From a virus: a DNA stretch of 64,000 bases. The notes below the pieces were generated by a model. The model was not told the DNA's origin. It worked only from the letters and a program-made list of their open reading frames with translations, and did no database searches. Within the stretch, counting starts at the first letter, position 1. Each line of letters begins with the position of its first letter. The position numbers and the translations under genes are program-made. Below, piece by piece: positions 20,648 through 30,300 of this stretch. The DNA lies in the IMG/VR virus record IMGVR_UViG_3300012954_000009, positions 38,474 through 102,473 of that record, one strand, 5' to 3'.

Positions 20648-23404
20648 TTACGGTAGCATTGACCCACTATAAAATGGGACAGCCATTCTTTTTAATTTTT
20701 TTGTTTGTCTTCCTTTCCTTTCTCCACCTCTTGCTTGTACATATCCTGGAGTTTGTGTTGACATATTAGTATTATTACCTGGATATCCAAATGGATTTGT
20801 ATATGGATTCATCATTGCATTTTGATATTCTCTTTGGATATTAGTTTGTTGAGGTGTTGAATTATTATTTAGACCCATAAACATTGTAAGCATCTCAGGT
20901 GATACCTTGGTATCTGCTGGCAACTCTCTTCTTAATTTTGCATAACTGTTTAAGAATGCCTGTTGCTGATCAACCGGTTGTACTGCATCAAATGCTCTTG
21001 CATCCACTTGTCCTATCATACCGCCTGTCATAGGATCTATATTAAAGTAATCTTGTGTAAGATTCATATTATATGTATTGGCTCTGTTAGTTAAAGCATT
21101 AGCATATGCATCAGCGTATTGCTCTCTATCAAAGTTCTTTTCATCCATATAAGTTTGTAATGCATTAACTGTATCATCATACTCTTTAACATTTCTATCT
21201 CTTCTCTCACGGTTAATCTTCATGTCAATCATTGCATTCTGATACTCACCTCTATTTACAATACCTACATTCTTGGCTTGTATATCATTTACTGCATCTG
21301 CAACAGCTTTCATTGTTTTACCAACTGCAGCACTATTTCTTGCTGATCCTGCAGACGCTCCTGAATACATATTATTTGCATTCATCAATATAGAGTTCTG
21401 CTCATTAACTGCAGCAATAGTTCTTGTTGGATCTATTACATCATAACCAACAGATACATCTTCTACTTCAGGTTGCCATGGTAAAAATAAATCTCTTTCT
21501 CTATTAGCAATAGCATCCATCTTTAGTAAGTCCTGTACCCAAAAATCTGCATTAGGTAAAGGTTTAGGTCGTGCTACATCTGGTGGTGTAAATGGATCTT
21601 TTTCTTCTTCTACTACAACTTCACTAGGTTTATATGTCTTAGTAATATTAAGCTGATCTTTCTGACCTAAAGTTGTATTACCATACCATGTATCTGCTTT
21701 AGATACACTTTTCATGTATTTAAATTCAGGATCATCCCCTTCTTTCCATGCTGGGTTTAATACTACATCACCTTGATCATCAACACCCTCTGTGAAATAG
21801 CTACCAAGTATTTCTTCATCAAACTTTTCACCATTGATCATCTTTTTATACTCCTCAATTCCTTGCTGTTGTAAGTTATTGATATAACCTTGTTGGAAGG
21901 TTAGAGTTTCTTGTTTACTAGGTACAGTTAATGGAATATAGCCAGGTTGACCTTCCATCTTTGTATTATAAAGATCAATAATACCTCTTAATTCTTTTGT
22001 TGCATATCCTCCAGCTTTATCTAAAGAAAATCCTTTATCTAATCCTTTTGATCTTATATCAAAACCATTATCTTCTAAAAGCCCTGGGTGTTCTTGAGCA
22101 AACTTATATATCTCAAAGTTTCTTCTTTGAGCTTCTTTATAAAATTTATGATAGTCATCTTCTGATACTGGTTTCCTACCTGCACCTTCAGTACCTTGAA
22201 CATAAGCTTCATACCTAAGCTTTCTAGCATCAGCAAACTGATCTGAGTCATAATATTCTAGATACTCTGGAGAACCACCAGTCAATGATGTTTCTATAGG
22301 ATCTGTTCCTTCTTCTGGTTGAATGGTTGTTGTAGTTGTAGATACATTATTAGTATTATTGGTATTGTTAGTATTGCTAACATTAGGATTACCCATACCG
22401 TTATAAGGATCAAGAGGATATCTATCTTGGAAATTAGGAATACCGTCTCCATCTGTATCTTGTTTTCTAGCTCTTCTGTTGCCAAAGAAACCATACTGTG
22501 CTTCAGGTAATTGTTCTCCCATCATTGAAGGATCACCCATAGGCATTGGAGCAGCCATTCCAGGCTGAGGCATCAACTGTGCTTGTGCTAAATCAACTTG
22601 ACCTTCAGGTGAAGGTGGCATTTGACCTTCTCCTTGTTGTTGAGCTTGTGCCATCAACTGCTGCATCATCATTATTTTCTGTTGCTGCTCTGCTGGTAAA
22701 GCTTGAAATGCTTTCTCTTGAGCTTTTTGCATATTTATCTGCTCTATTTTTGCAGTAAATTCTATTGGGTCTTCACCTATAGACATTAGATAAGGGTGAG
22801 ATGCTACTGGTACACCTTCTTCAAAATCTTTTTTAAGTTCTTGACCAAAGGCTAATGTAGATAAACCTAACTTATTTTTCTTCAGCATAAGTTCTGCAGA
22901 TTTAACTTGAATGTCATCTGCATATTCATCTTCAATGGCTCCGTAAAATTTATTTAATTGATATTTTTTAGATACATCAGCAGGTGTCTTAGACTTTCTG
23001 CTAGTAATTCCAAACTCTTTAAGCTCTTCACCTTTCATCTTCAACGCTTTGGTATCAGAAAAGATAAAGGACTGTTCTGGTAAAAACATAGGGACTCCAC
23101 CACTACTATGTCTTGGACCAGTAATATTATATAAACCAAAGTTACCGTCATTATTTAAATCAGTTAAAACAGTTTCTCCTCCTTCAGCTTCTATATTAGC
23201 TTCTTCTCTTGGTACAGATGATAAGCTGAATCTTACATCTTTATCATTATCATCATTTATCTGAGAACCTGATACAGTTGTAGGTATAGTTGTTAAACCA
23301 AAATTTAATTGATCTCCTGTAGTAGGTCCACCTTCTTGCATAGGTATCAACTCTCCGTCTTTCATAGACATTCCTTCCGGTAGACTGTTAATTTTTATTT
23401 TCAT
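20648..23404 (-). CDS. Large cargo-type virion protein (918 aa) with Q-rich and DTDGDG segments
   Basis: The N-terminal 150 residues (MKIKINSLPEGMSMKDGEL...) include an EAEGGETVLTDLNNDG stretch and a following segment on displaying and hiding residues (GPRHSSGGVPMFLPEQSF) of a type I associate with proteins next to the RNA polymerase in crAss-like and marine Bacteroidota phages. Around 235-300 comes a Gln/Met/Pro-rich low-complexity region, then a calcium-loop-like QDTDGDGIPNFQD near 314, an Asn/Thr repeat near 340-360, and a long helical, Asn-rich C-terminal half. The end is strongly basic (RKGRQTKKLKR). MQEGG at residues 22-26 and QARGG near 890 belong to a GG motif shared with the two genes upstream. 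No enzyme domain is visible. A packaged or ejected structural protein is inferred from context. Confidence 0.75.
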   Translation of the reverse strand: MKIKINSLPEGMSMKDGELIPMQEGGPTTGDQLNFGLTTIPTTVSGSQINDDNDKDVRFSLSSVPREEANIEAEGGETVLTDLNNDGNFGLYNITGPRHSSGGVPMFLPEQSFIFSDTKALKMKGEELKEFGITSRKSKTPADVSKKYQLNKFYGAIEDEYADDIQVKSAELMLKKNKLGLSTLAFGQELKKDFEEGVPVASHPYLMSIGEDPIEFTAKIEQINMQKAQEKAFQALPAEQQQKIMMMQQLMAQAQQQGEGQMPPSPEGQVDLAQAQLMPQPGMAAPMPMGDPSMMGEQLPEAQYGFFGNRRARKQDTDGDGIPNFQDRYPLDPYNGMGNPNVSNTNNTNNTNNVSTTTTTIQPEEGTDPIETSLTGGSPEYLEYYDSDQFADARKLRYEAYVQGTEGAGRKPVSEDDYHKFYKEAQRRNFEIYKFAQEHPGLLEDNGFDIRSKGLDKGFSLDKAGGYATKELRGIIDLYNTKMEGQPGYIPLTVPSKQETLTFQQGYINNLQQQGIEEYKKMINGEKFDEEILGSYFTEGVDDQGDVVLNPAWKEGDDPEFKYMKSVSKADTWYGNTTLGQKDQLNITKTYKPSEVVVEEEKDPFTPPDVARPKPLPNADFWVQDLLKMDAIANRERDLFLPWQPEVEDVSVGYDVIDPTRTIAAVNEQNSILMNANNMYSGASAGSARNSAAVGKTMKAVADAVNDIQAKNVGIVNRGEYQNAMIDMKINRERRDRNVKEYDDTVNALQTYMDEKNFDREQYADAYANALTNRANTYNMNLTQDYFNIDPMTGGMIGQVDARAFDAVQPVDQQQAFLNSYAKLRRELPADTKVSPEMLTMFMGLNNNSTPQQTNIQREYQNAMMNPYTNPFGYPGNNTNMSTQTPGYVQARGGERKGRQTKKLKRMAVPFYSGSMLP
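22325..22390 (-). repeat. Asn/Thr-coding low-complexity repeat
   Basis: On the minus strand this segment encodes repeated Asn-Thr-Asn triplets followed by a run of five Thr, inside the 918-residue cargo-type protein. The DNA is a degenerate short repeat of attatt/gttagt units. It looks like a flexible linker after the DTDGDG loop and is a likely site of length variation. Confidence 0.6.
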
Positions 23405-23406
23405 AA

Positions 23407-26400
23407 TTATAGTATTTCTATATCAGCTCCAGCTGAAATTAATTTAGCAACTGTTTTATAATCTAAATCAACAATATTTTCTTCTTGTTTCATTGGAGGC
23501 ATCATAAAGGTTTCTTTACCCATTCTTGCCTCATAAGCTCTTATGTTATCTGGTTGTATTATACCAGTATTCTCATCTGTTAAACCTCTATCTCCTTCTC
23601 TTGATTCAACCATTCCATATGCCTTATCAGCCATACCAGAATAAACTAAATCTTCTTCTGCTTTACGTGCCTTCCTGTTCTTAAACATTTCATTTATAAC
23701 TCCTGCTCCTGCTACAAGAAAGTTAGACACATCTCCAAACTTTTCAACAAATCTACTATCCTTAATACGGTTGACTGTTCCCATCAACTTATTCTTTCTT
23801 TTTATCTTTGGATCTTGCATAGCTGTAGGATCTTCAGTTTGTGTTGCTGCAGGATCTCCAGTTTGTGCTATATTTAAACCTCTAAGTTGCATGTCCGGAG
23901 GATCAACTTCAAGTGGTTGTATACCAATTGGTTCTAGTCTAGGAAAATCTCCAGCAGGTGCAGTTACTGTAAATTCATCAAGTTCTATATTCTGTTGAAT
24001 TTCATCATCTGGTATTGTTGCATTTGCAGGATCTTGCAAATATTGTAATAACTGTGTATTTTGTGCTGCAGTTCCACTATACTGCTGACCTAAATTAGCA
24101 TCTTGATAGATAGCACCTCTTTCAGGTATGCTGGGTAAATCTTGACCCATACCTGAATAATACTCATAAAGTGTATTAGCACCACCATCTTGTTTTTCAT
24201 CAAGTGGTTTTTTAGCGTTTAACAAAGATTTAATTGTATGTAAGTAGCCACCATCATCATTATACCAAGTTTTTTCGTCCATGTTATATGAGTTACCATC
24301 ATCATCAACAGGACCTGTATTAAATGGTATTCTATCTTTATATGTTACTGTAGTTTGACCACCATCAGGATTTATTTCATTTGCTATATGTTGAAGTAAA
24401 TCAAAATTAGCCATTCTTTTAGCCATGCCCAAATTCTGACTGCTACCTAAAAGTAAAGTATCAGCACCAGTAACACCCATCTGAGACATAATATCTTTTA
24501 CAGCTGTCTCATCACCTTTGTTATTTAATCCAAACTGCTCTATATATTGCTGCAAGTAAGGATGATCATAATCTTTAATTCTTTTCTTTCTTTCTTTATT
24601 AGTTTCACCTGCATTTTGCCTCATGTCAAGTTCAGGTGGATCTGCCATTTGATCATTTAGAATCAGCTGCATAGGATCATTAGGATCATCTACTTTACCA
24701 GTTGTGTAATCACCATCTCTGACACCTTGTATAACTCTACTTACAACATCTTTATCACTATCAGATCCTACTGAAGTTAAACTTCCTAAGAAATTATTAT
24801 ACATATCTTTACCAGACTCTTTAATTTGAGTAAGTAAAGTTCTATCTGAATCTTTGCCATAATCCATATAAGCTGATACCTCATGACCTAATCCCAAAGC
24901 ATTAGCACCTATAATTCCAGCCATGTCATCCGCTCCAACAAAATCTAAAAGTCCTCCTATGTATGGTGTACTTTTTATTTTATCACTAATAGCTCTAGCA
25001 GTAAGACCACTTGTAGTTCCATGACGTAATGGATCTGCATTTTCTGTATAGAATTTTCTAATTACTTCACCTTTTCTACCAATATCACTATCCCTAAATT
25101 TTTTCTCTAAGTTATCTAATTCTCTATAAAGGTTTTGTTCTTGCACATGATCTAGCTGACCTTCTTTCATGTACAAGCTATTTAATTGATCAACAACATT
25201 TTGATATTCATCACTTTGATAAAATGCAATTTCTGCTTCTTCAAACTGTTTGTATCCCGGAATATCTTCTAATCCGGCTTCTTTATCCATAACACCACCT
25301 AAAGATTCATTAACCTTTCTTTCTATGCCTGGGATATCACCTTTCCTTACTAAATCATAAACACTACTTTCATCTCTAGTATTATTTAAATTTATAGTCT
25401 CAATTCTTTGCTTTTGGAGTTCTCTTAATTGCTGCATTCCAGCTTCTAAGTCTAATTTTTGTTGTTCTGTAGTAGGTATGCCTCCTGCATTTTGATATAC
25501 AGGTAATTCCGTACCTCTAGATGCTTTACCTTTTATATTAGGTTGATTACCAACACCAATAGCTTGTGTTATATTTCCTTTCTTAAATGCAGGATTAGTA
25601 ATTGCATCTGTAGCTTGTGTACCAATACTTGTATTAGTATCCATAACACCAGCATATCCTGCTGTATCTTTTATTAATGAACCAGCTGCTGTTGCTAAAC
25701 CATATCCAGGTACTGCAGATGATGCATTTAATATTGCATTTTCCGTATGTACCTTTCTTTGCTCTGATCCTTCTGGTGCTGCATATGCTCTTACTCCAGA
25801 TAAAGCTGAATTAAGAAGATCTGCTCCTGCCGCAATAGGTCCAGAATAATCTTGCATGCCTGCTACAGTTAATCCTGTTTGTGTATAATCTAAAGCTTTA
25901 TTAACTGTTGGATTTTGAGAAATAGTTTGCTTAGTAGATTGTCCTTTATAATCAGGGATAAATCCTTGTTCTCCTTTAAGATAACCTGCTAAGTCAAAAC
26001 CAAACTGTGCTCTTTGTAAAATAGATGCTGAATCTAAATTTTCAACATCAATAGATCTAGAATCTATTTTACCCATGTCTATAGAACCTCCGTCTATACC
26101 TACTGTACCACCACCTTGTCTTTTTAAATTAAACATGTCTAATGAATACTGTTGTGATGGATCACCTGTGTATACATTATTTAACATCATTGTATCATAT
26201 AAATATGGATTTGCACCAAAATATGAAGCTGCTGCACCATCTTTGTTTACACCATAAGATACACCTGCAGGAAGCTTATCATCTTTTAAAAGCCCAAAGT
26301 CTTGAGCAAGAAGTTCAGCATGTCCTGGATTATTTTTAAGACGTTCTGTAAAATCAGATAATGAAACACCATCATTAATTAGATTCATCATATTACCTGA

Positions 26401-27273
26401 CAAACGTTTGTTTTTACTTAGTCTATTTTTGAGTTGATTATTTGCAGAATTTAAAAACTTATCTGAGTATGGATTATATATCATGTCATACTGACCAGTA
26501 TTAACATTATAATTTAGTTTTGAGTTATCCATTAAATCTTGATTATACTCATCTTTAGTTCTAAGCTTCCCATCAAAAAGATCTTTGTTTGTTACAAAGT
26601 AATTATCTTCACTGTCATTCGGGTCAAAGGTAACTTCATAATTATAATATGAACCTCTTCTATCTTTTTGTCTTAGTCTTTTAGCTTTGTTATCTCTAAA
26701 GCTTCCATCCATCAAACCATCACCATCAGTATCTTGTGAGCTAAACATGTTATTAAAACCCTGAGCTAATACCCCAAGAGCTCCATCAACATTACCTTTA
26801 TTACCTAAATTTTGTGGTAAATAAAAATTCCTAGCCGGTCTATATCCAGTAATAGGATTTGCATTAGCTGTAGATACTGTACCAAAGAATCCACTGGTAG
26901 GCATTCTCATAGCTCCTCTAAGAGCCATACCTGGTGTAATACCTATATTACCTGCTTGTGCTTGAGGAAGAGTGCTACCTTCAATATTTCCTTTATTAAT
27001 ACTTTCTCTAGAAGCACTTGCTTGTTCTTGTATTTGAGACATAATATTTGACAACATTGTCTCATCATAACCTAAACTTGTAAAAGCACTTTGTATTTCA
27101 TCTAATGGAATTTTTTGATCCATAAGATTTTGAAATACTTCTACCTCACTTATACCTCCTTGTAGTTTTTCTCTAATTCCTTGAAGAACACTATCAGTAT
27201 CCATAGTCATTTTAGGTACGGGAGCACCACCCCTCTGCAATAAACTTTTTTTATTTAAATTTAATCTTCTCAT
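23407..27273 (-). CDS. Large cargo-type virion protein (1288 aa)
   Basis: No enzyme domain is recognised. The N-terminus is basic (MRRLNLNKKSLLQRGGAP), followed by a helical segment. A QDTDGDG calcium-loop-like motif lies near residue 178, identical over seven residues to one in the next gene. Gly/Ala-rich, weakly hydrophobic stretches occur around 460-560 and 1170-1190. Gly-Gly motifs preceded by polar residues (QRGG near 14, RQGGG near 388, QNAGG near 596, KQDGG near 1030) recur along the chain. The protein lies between the wall-active protein and two further cargo-like genes. A copy of the recurrent promoter-like motif ends only 2 nt before the ATG used here, so the transcript may be leaderless or translation may begin at Met22 or Met24. 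Role in the ejected protein set is inferred from position. Confidence 0.75.
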   Translation of the reverse strand: MRRLNLNKKSLLQRGGAPVPKMTMDTDSVLQGIREKLQGGISEVEVFQNLMDQKIPLDEIQSAFTSLGYDETMLSNIMSQIQEQASASRESINKGNIEGSTLPQAQAGNIGITPGMALRGAMRMPTSGFFGTVSTANANPITGYRPARNFYLPQNLGNKGNVDGALGVLAQGFNNMFSSQDTDGDGLMDGSFRDNKAKRLRQKDRRGSYYNYEVTFDPNDSEDNYFVTNKDLFDGKLRTKDEYNQDLMDNSKLNYNVNTGQYDMIYNPYSDKFLNSANNQLKNRLSKNKRLSGNMMNLINDGVSLSDFTERLKNNPGHAELLAQDFGLLKDDKLPAGVSYGVNKDGAAASYFGANPYLYDTMMLNNVYTGDPSQQYSLDMFNLKRQGGGTVGIDGGSIDMGKIDSRSIDVENLDSASILQRAQFGFDLAGYLKGEQGFIPDYKGQSTKQTISQNPTVNKALDYTQTGLTVAGMQDYSGPIAAGADLLNSALSGVRAYAAPEGSEQRKVHTENAILNASSAVPGYGLATAAGSLIKDTAGYAGVMDTNTSIGTQATDAITNPAFKKGNITQAIGVGNQPNIKGKASRGTELPVYQNAGGIPTTEQQKLDLEAGMQQLRELQKQRIETINLNNTRDESSVYDLVRKGDIPGIERKVNESLGGVMDKEAGLEDIPGYKQFEEAEIAFYQSDEYQNVVDQLNSLYMKEGQLDHVQEQNLYRELDNLEKKFRDSDIGRKGEVIRKFYTENADPLRHGTTSGLTARAISDKIKSTPYIGGLLDFVGADDMAGIIGANALGLGHEVSAYMDYGKDSDRTLLTQIKESGKDMYNNFLGSLTSVGSDSDKDVVSRVIQGVRDGDYTTGKVDDPNDPMQLILNDQMADPPELDMRQNAGETNKERKKRIKDYDHPYLQQYIEQFGLNNKGDETAVKDIMSQMGVTGADTLLLGSSQNLGMAKRMANFDLLQHIANEINPDGGQTTVTYKDRIPFNTGPVDDDGNSYNMDEKTWYNDDGGYLHTIKSLLNAKKPLDEKQDGGANTLYEYYSGMGQDLPSIPERGAIYQDANLGQQYSGTAAQNTQLLQYLQDPANATIPDDEIQQNIELDEFTVTAPAGDFPRLEPIGIQPLEVDPPDMQLRGLNIAQTGDPAATQTEDPTAMQDPKIKRKNKLMGTVNRIKDSRFVEKFGDVSNFLVAGAGVINEMFKNRKARKAEEDLVYSGMADKAYGMVESREGDRGLTDENTGIIQPDNIRAYEARMGKETFMMPPMKQEENIVDLDYKTVAKLISAGADIEIL

Positions 27274-27275
27274 AG

Positions 27276-27291
27276 TACAATTATAATATAC
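27276..27291 (-). promoter_or_regulatory. Candidate phage promoter motif, variant
   Basis: Read on the minus strand the site is GTATATTATAATTGTA, matching 15 of 16 positions of GTATATTATTATTGTA, the motif found upstream of other late genes here. It is preceded by TATTT. It lies in the only real gap (45 bp) within the cargo block and could boost expression of the 1288-residue protein and the RNA polymerase downstream. Confidence 0.5.
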
Positions 27292-27318
27292 AAATAATTA
27301 GGCACAAAATCTAATAAT

Positions 27319-30300
27319 TTACATGCTTCCCTCGTCAAGGTAGCTCATTATATAGTTTGGTGCAGACATTCCAACCTGACCTGCTTTGTTATAATAAACC
27401 CTATTAAGTTTATCATAAATAGCTTCTGCTTTTTTTAAGTTTGATTTATTATCATACTTACCATTAACATAATCTCTATATATTTTAAGATCAGAAATCT
27501 CACCTCCTATACTTTTATATTCATTAATTATGTAAGTATATTTTTCATTATTTATAGCAGCATCATAGTCTTTATTAAACTCATCATTGTTTCCTAATAT
27601 CTTATTTACGTAAGTTCTTGTCTCCTTTGGTAGCTTATCAACCCAATCTAATGAATTGTATATATCAAAGTCAGCTTTCTTTTCATTTAAGAAATCAACT
27701 AAATTTCCTCTACCCCAATTGTATGCTGCTAATGTTTTTGCTATTCTTACTTCATCTGACTGATTTTCTTTATCTATAAATGAAGCATTATATAAATCAT
27801 TCATGTACCACTTTTGTACATCAACTGCATTGCTTACATTAGTTAAGTCTACATCACCTTCAATATCATTTGCTTTAATGTAATCACCAAGAACATTAGG
27901 TCTAATTTGTGTTAAACCTTTTGCGTTTGCTGATGAGGTTACTTTAGGTCTAAACGTTGATTCTGCATATGCTTGTTTTAATAATATATCAGAACCTACA
28001 CCACCTCCTTCTTGAAAGGTTGTCTTTTCTTTAATGGTAAAGTACTTTGAATTTTTGGCTACACCCCGTGTATATACATCTCTATTAGGGTCTTTGCTGG
28101 TTACACCCGCCCATTGCCTTGGTAGATCTTGCATTATATCATCTACCTTTCTATTATTATAATAGTATGAAAGTATAGCTGCAGTCCCTAGTGCCGCCTT
28201 CTCAGCATCTAAGAAATCTTTATTACTTGTTATACCTAAAGTTTTCAGTCTTTGCTTTAGATCTCCTCCTTGTTCTGAGTCTTTCTCAACCCACTTCCAT
28301 CTAAACTGAGTTAGACCTACGCTATTTTGATTTTCATCTGCACCATACGTGTCATACTTGGACATGTAGTCTGGACTACTTGAACCAGATCTATCAAAAT
28401 ATTTATTTGCAGCTCTACCTAAATTACCTACTGCACTATGGGTATCACCAAAATTAGTCTCATTACCAAGTATACCAAAAGCAACTTTAGCAATATCATT
28501 ATAAGCATCTCCATCAACCTGCATAACTTTCATTATCTGTTGTTTGTTATCTTGTAAAGACTTTGCAAATGGTACTACAACGTTATTATATTCTTCTTCA
28601 TCATTAAAATCAAAGTATGTAAATTTATCATTTGCAAATGACTCCTTGTCTATATCTATTTGTATAGGTCTATAATTAAGAGTATTTCTTGTTTTATTTA
28701 TACCTTGCCCTCTTTGTTCATTACCTTCAAGATCAATATAACTCTCAGCGTCTGCTCTATTCCGAGAGGAAGTTTTAAAGTTTAACTGTCCATTTTGAAA
28801 TACAAACTTATTTCCATCATCTTCAGGTAAAATAAATATCTCACTTCCTTCTCCTATATCATGTATGTTATGCATATCTATTAGATCACTACACGTACCG
28901 TTAATACAACCATTAGTCATTCTCATGTTAAAAGGATCTTCAGCAGTTAGTGCATTAATTCTATTTGCACTTTTACTACTTGGTACTGTATGTATAACAG
29001 TAGATACTTCATTACCATCTTCATTTTTTAATACAAATGATGGTGTTTTTCTATTCTGCCCTGAGTCATCATAGAAACCGCTATCTTCATTTACTGTACC
29101 AATGGTAAATTTACCCGCACCAGTTGACTTATTACCAGCATTCCAATTTGTTTCAGCAGAATATCCAGGCATTTCCATAAGAGCATCTACAGAGCTAGCA
29201 CCTGTTTCAGCCATTGCTTTATTTAAACTGGCTTGGTCAAGCTGCTCTCCATTATAAAAATAATCTGCTTTAGTTACTGTCTGTGCATCTCCTGCATTGG
29301 AGCCAGATAGTATTGGATAGCTCTCTTTAGGTTGCTCCTCACCAGGATAATATAAATGCATTCTTCCCGCATTTTCATCAACAATAAGATATGGTTTTTC
29401 AGCATTTGCTAATTGATAGCTAACTATAAGATCTGCTTGATCCATTCTGTTAAGATTAGCATTATTCTTTTTTATATTCTCAAAGTCTTCAAACTCATCA
29501 AATTCTACTATATTGTCATCAGTATAGGGACTAACAACAGACCTGTTCTGCTTATAAATCTTTTCTCTTTGCTGTGGTTTTAAACCTGCTGAAACCATAT
29601 CTTCTTCACTTGGTTCAAATGTTTCGCCTGCTAAATTAGTACCAAATTGTTTTCCGTTATATTCAAATATTTTATTAGCTCCATAATAATCTCTTGCAAT
29701 TCCAAATGCTGAATTAAAATCTTTAGCCTTGTTTATTTTATCATTTATTTCTTCTGCGCTTAGTGTAGCATTTGCTGCATTAGAATTTGTATTTGCAGGA
29801 GGTAAAGTATTAGAAGGTTTTCTCTTAAACTGACTTGGTGTAGATAATAATTTATTTCTTAATTCTATATTCCCAGCATATGATCCATCTGTAAGTCCTT
29901 CAGCTTTTGCTTGTGACCAAGGAGTACCTGTAACATCTTGCCATATTTCACTTACAGAACCACCTTGTTGTTTTTTACTTATTGTTTTAACTTTCCCATT
30001 ATGAGTTCGTGCATATATATTATTTTCATCTTCACCTATCTTTGGACCTGAGTAGTTTTTACCTTTCCATTGCCAGCTAACTGTCCCTCCTTTTTCAAAA
30101 CCAAAAAAATCACTTATACTTTTTCCAGCATCTTCTAAAGCATCACCTGCAGGATTTATAACATTCTTCTGCCACCACGGGATTATATTATCTACACCTT
30201 GTGAAGAAATATCAAATGGTGTATTTTCTCTAATGGGTTTATTTACATATTGTTCCCAACTAGCTTCTGCTGCAGAAGGAATTGTTCCGTCTGGTAATTT

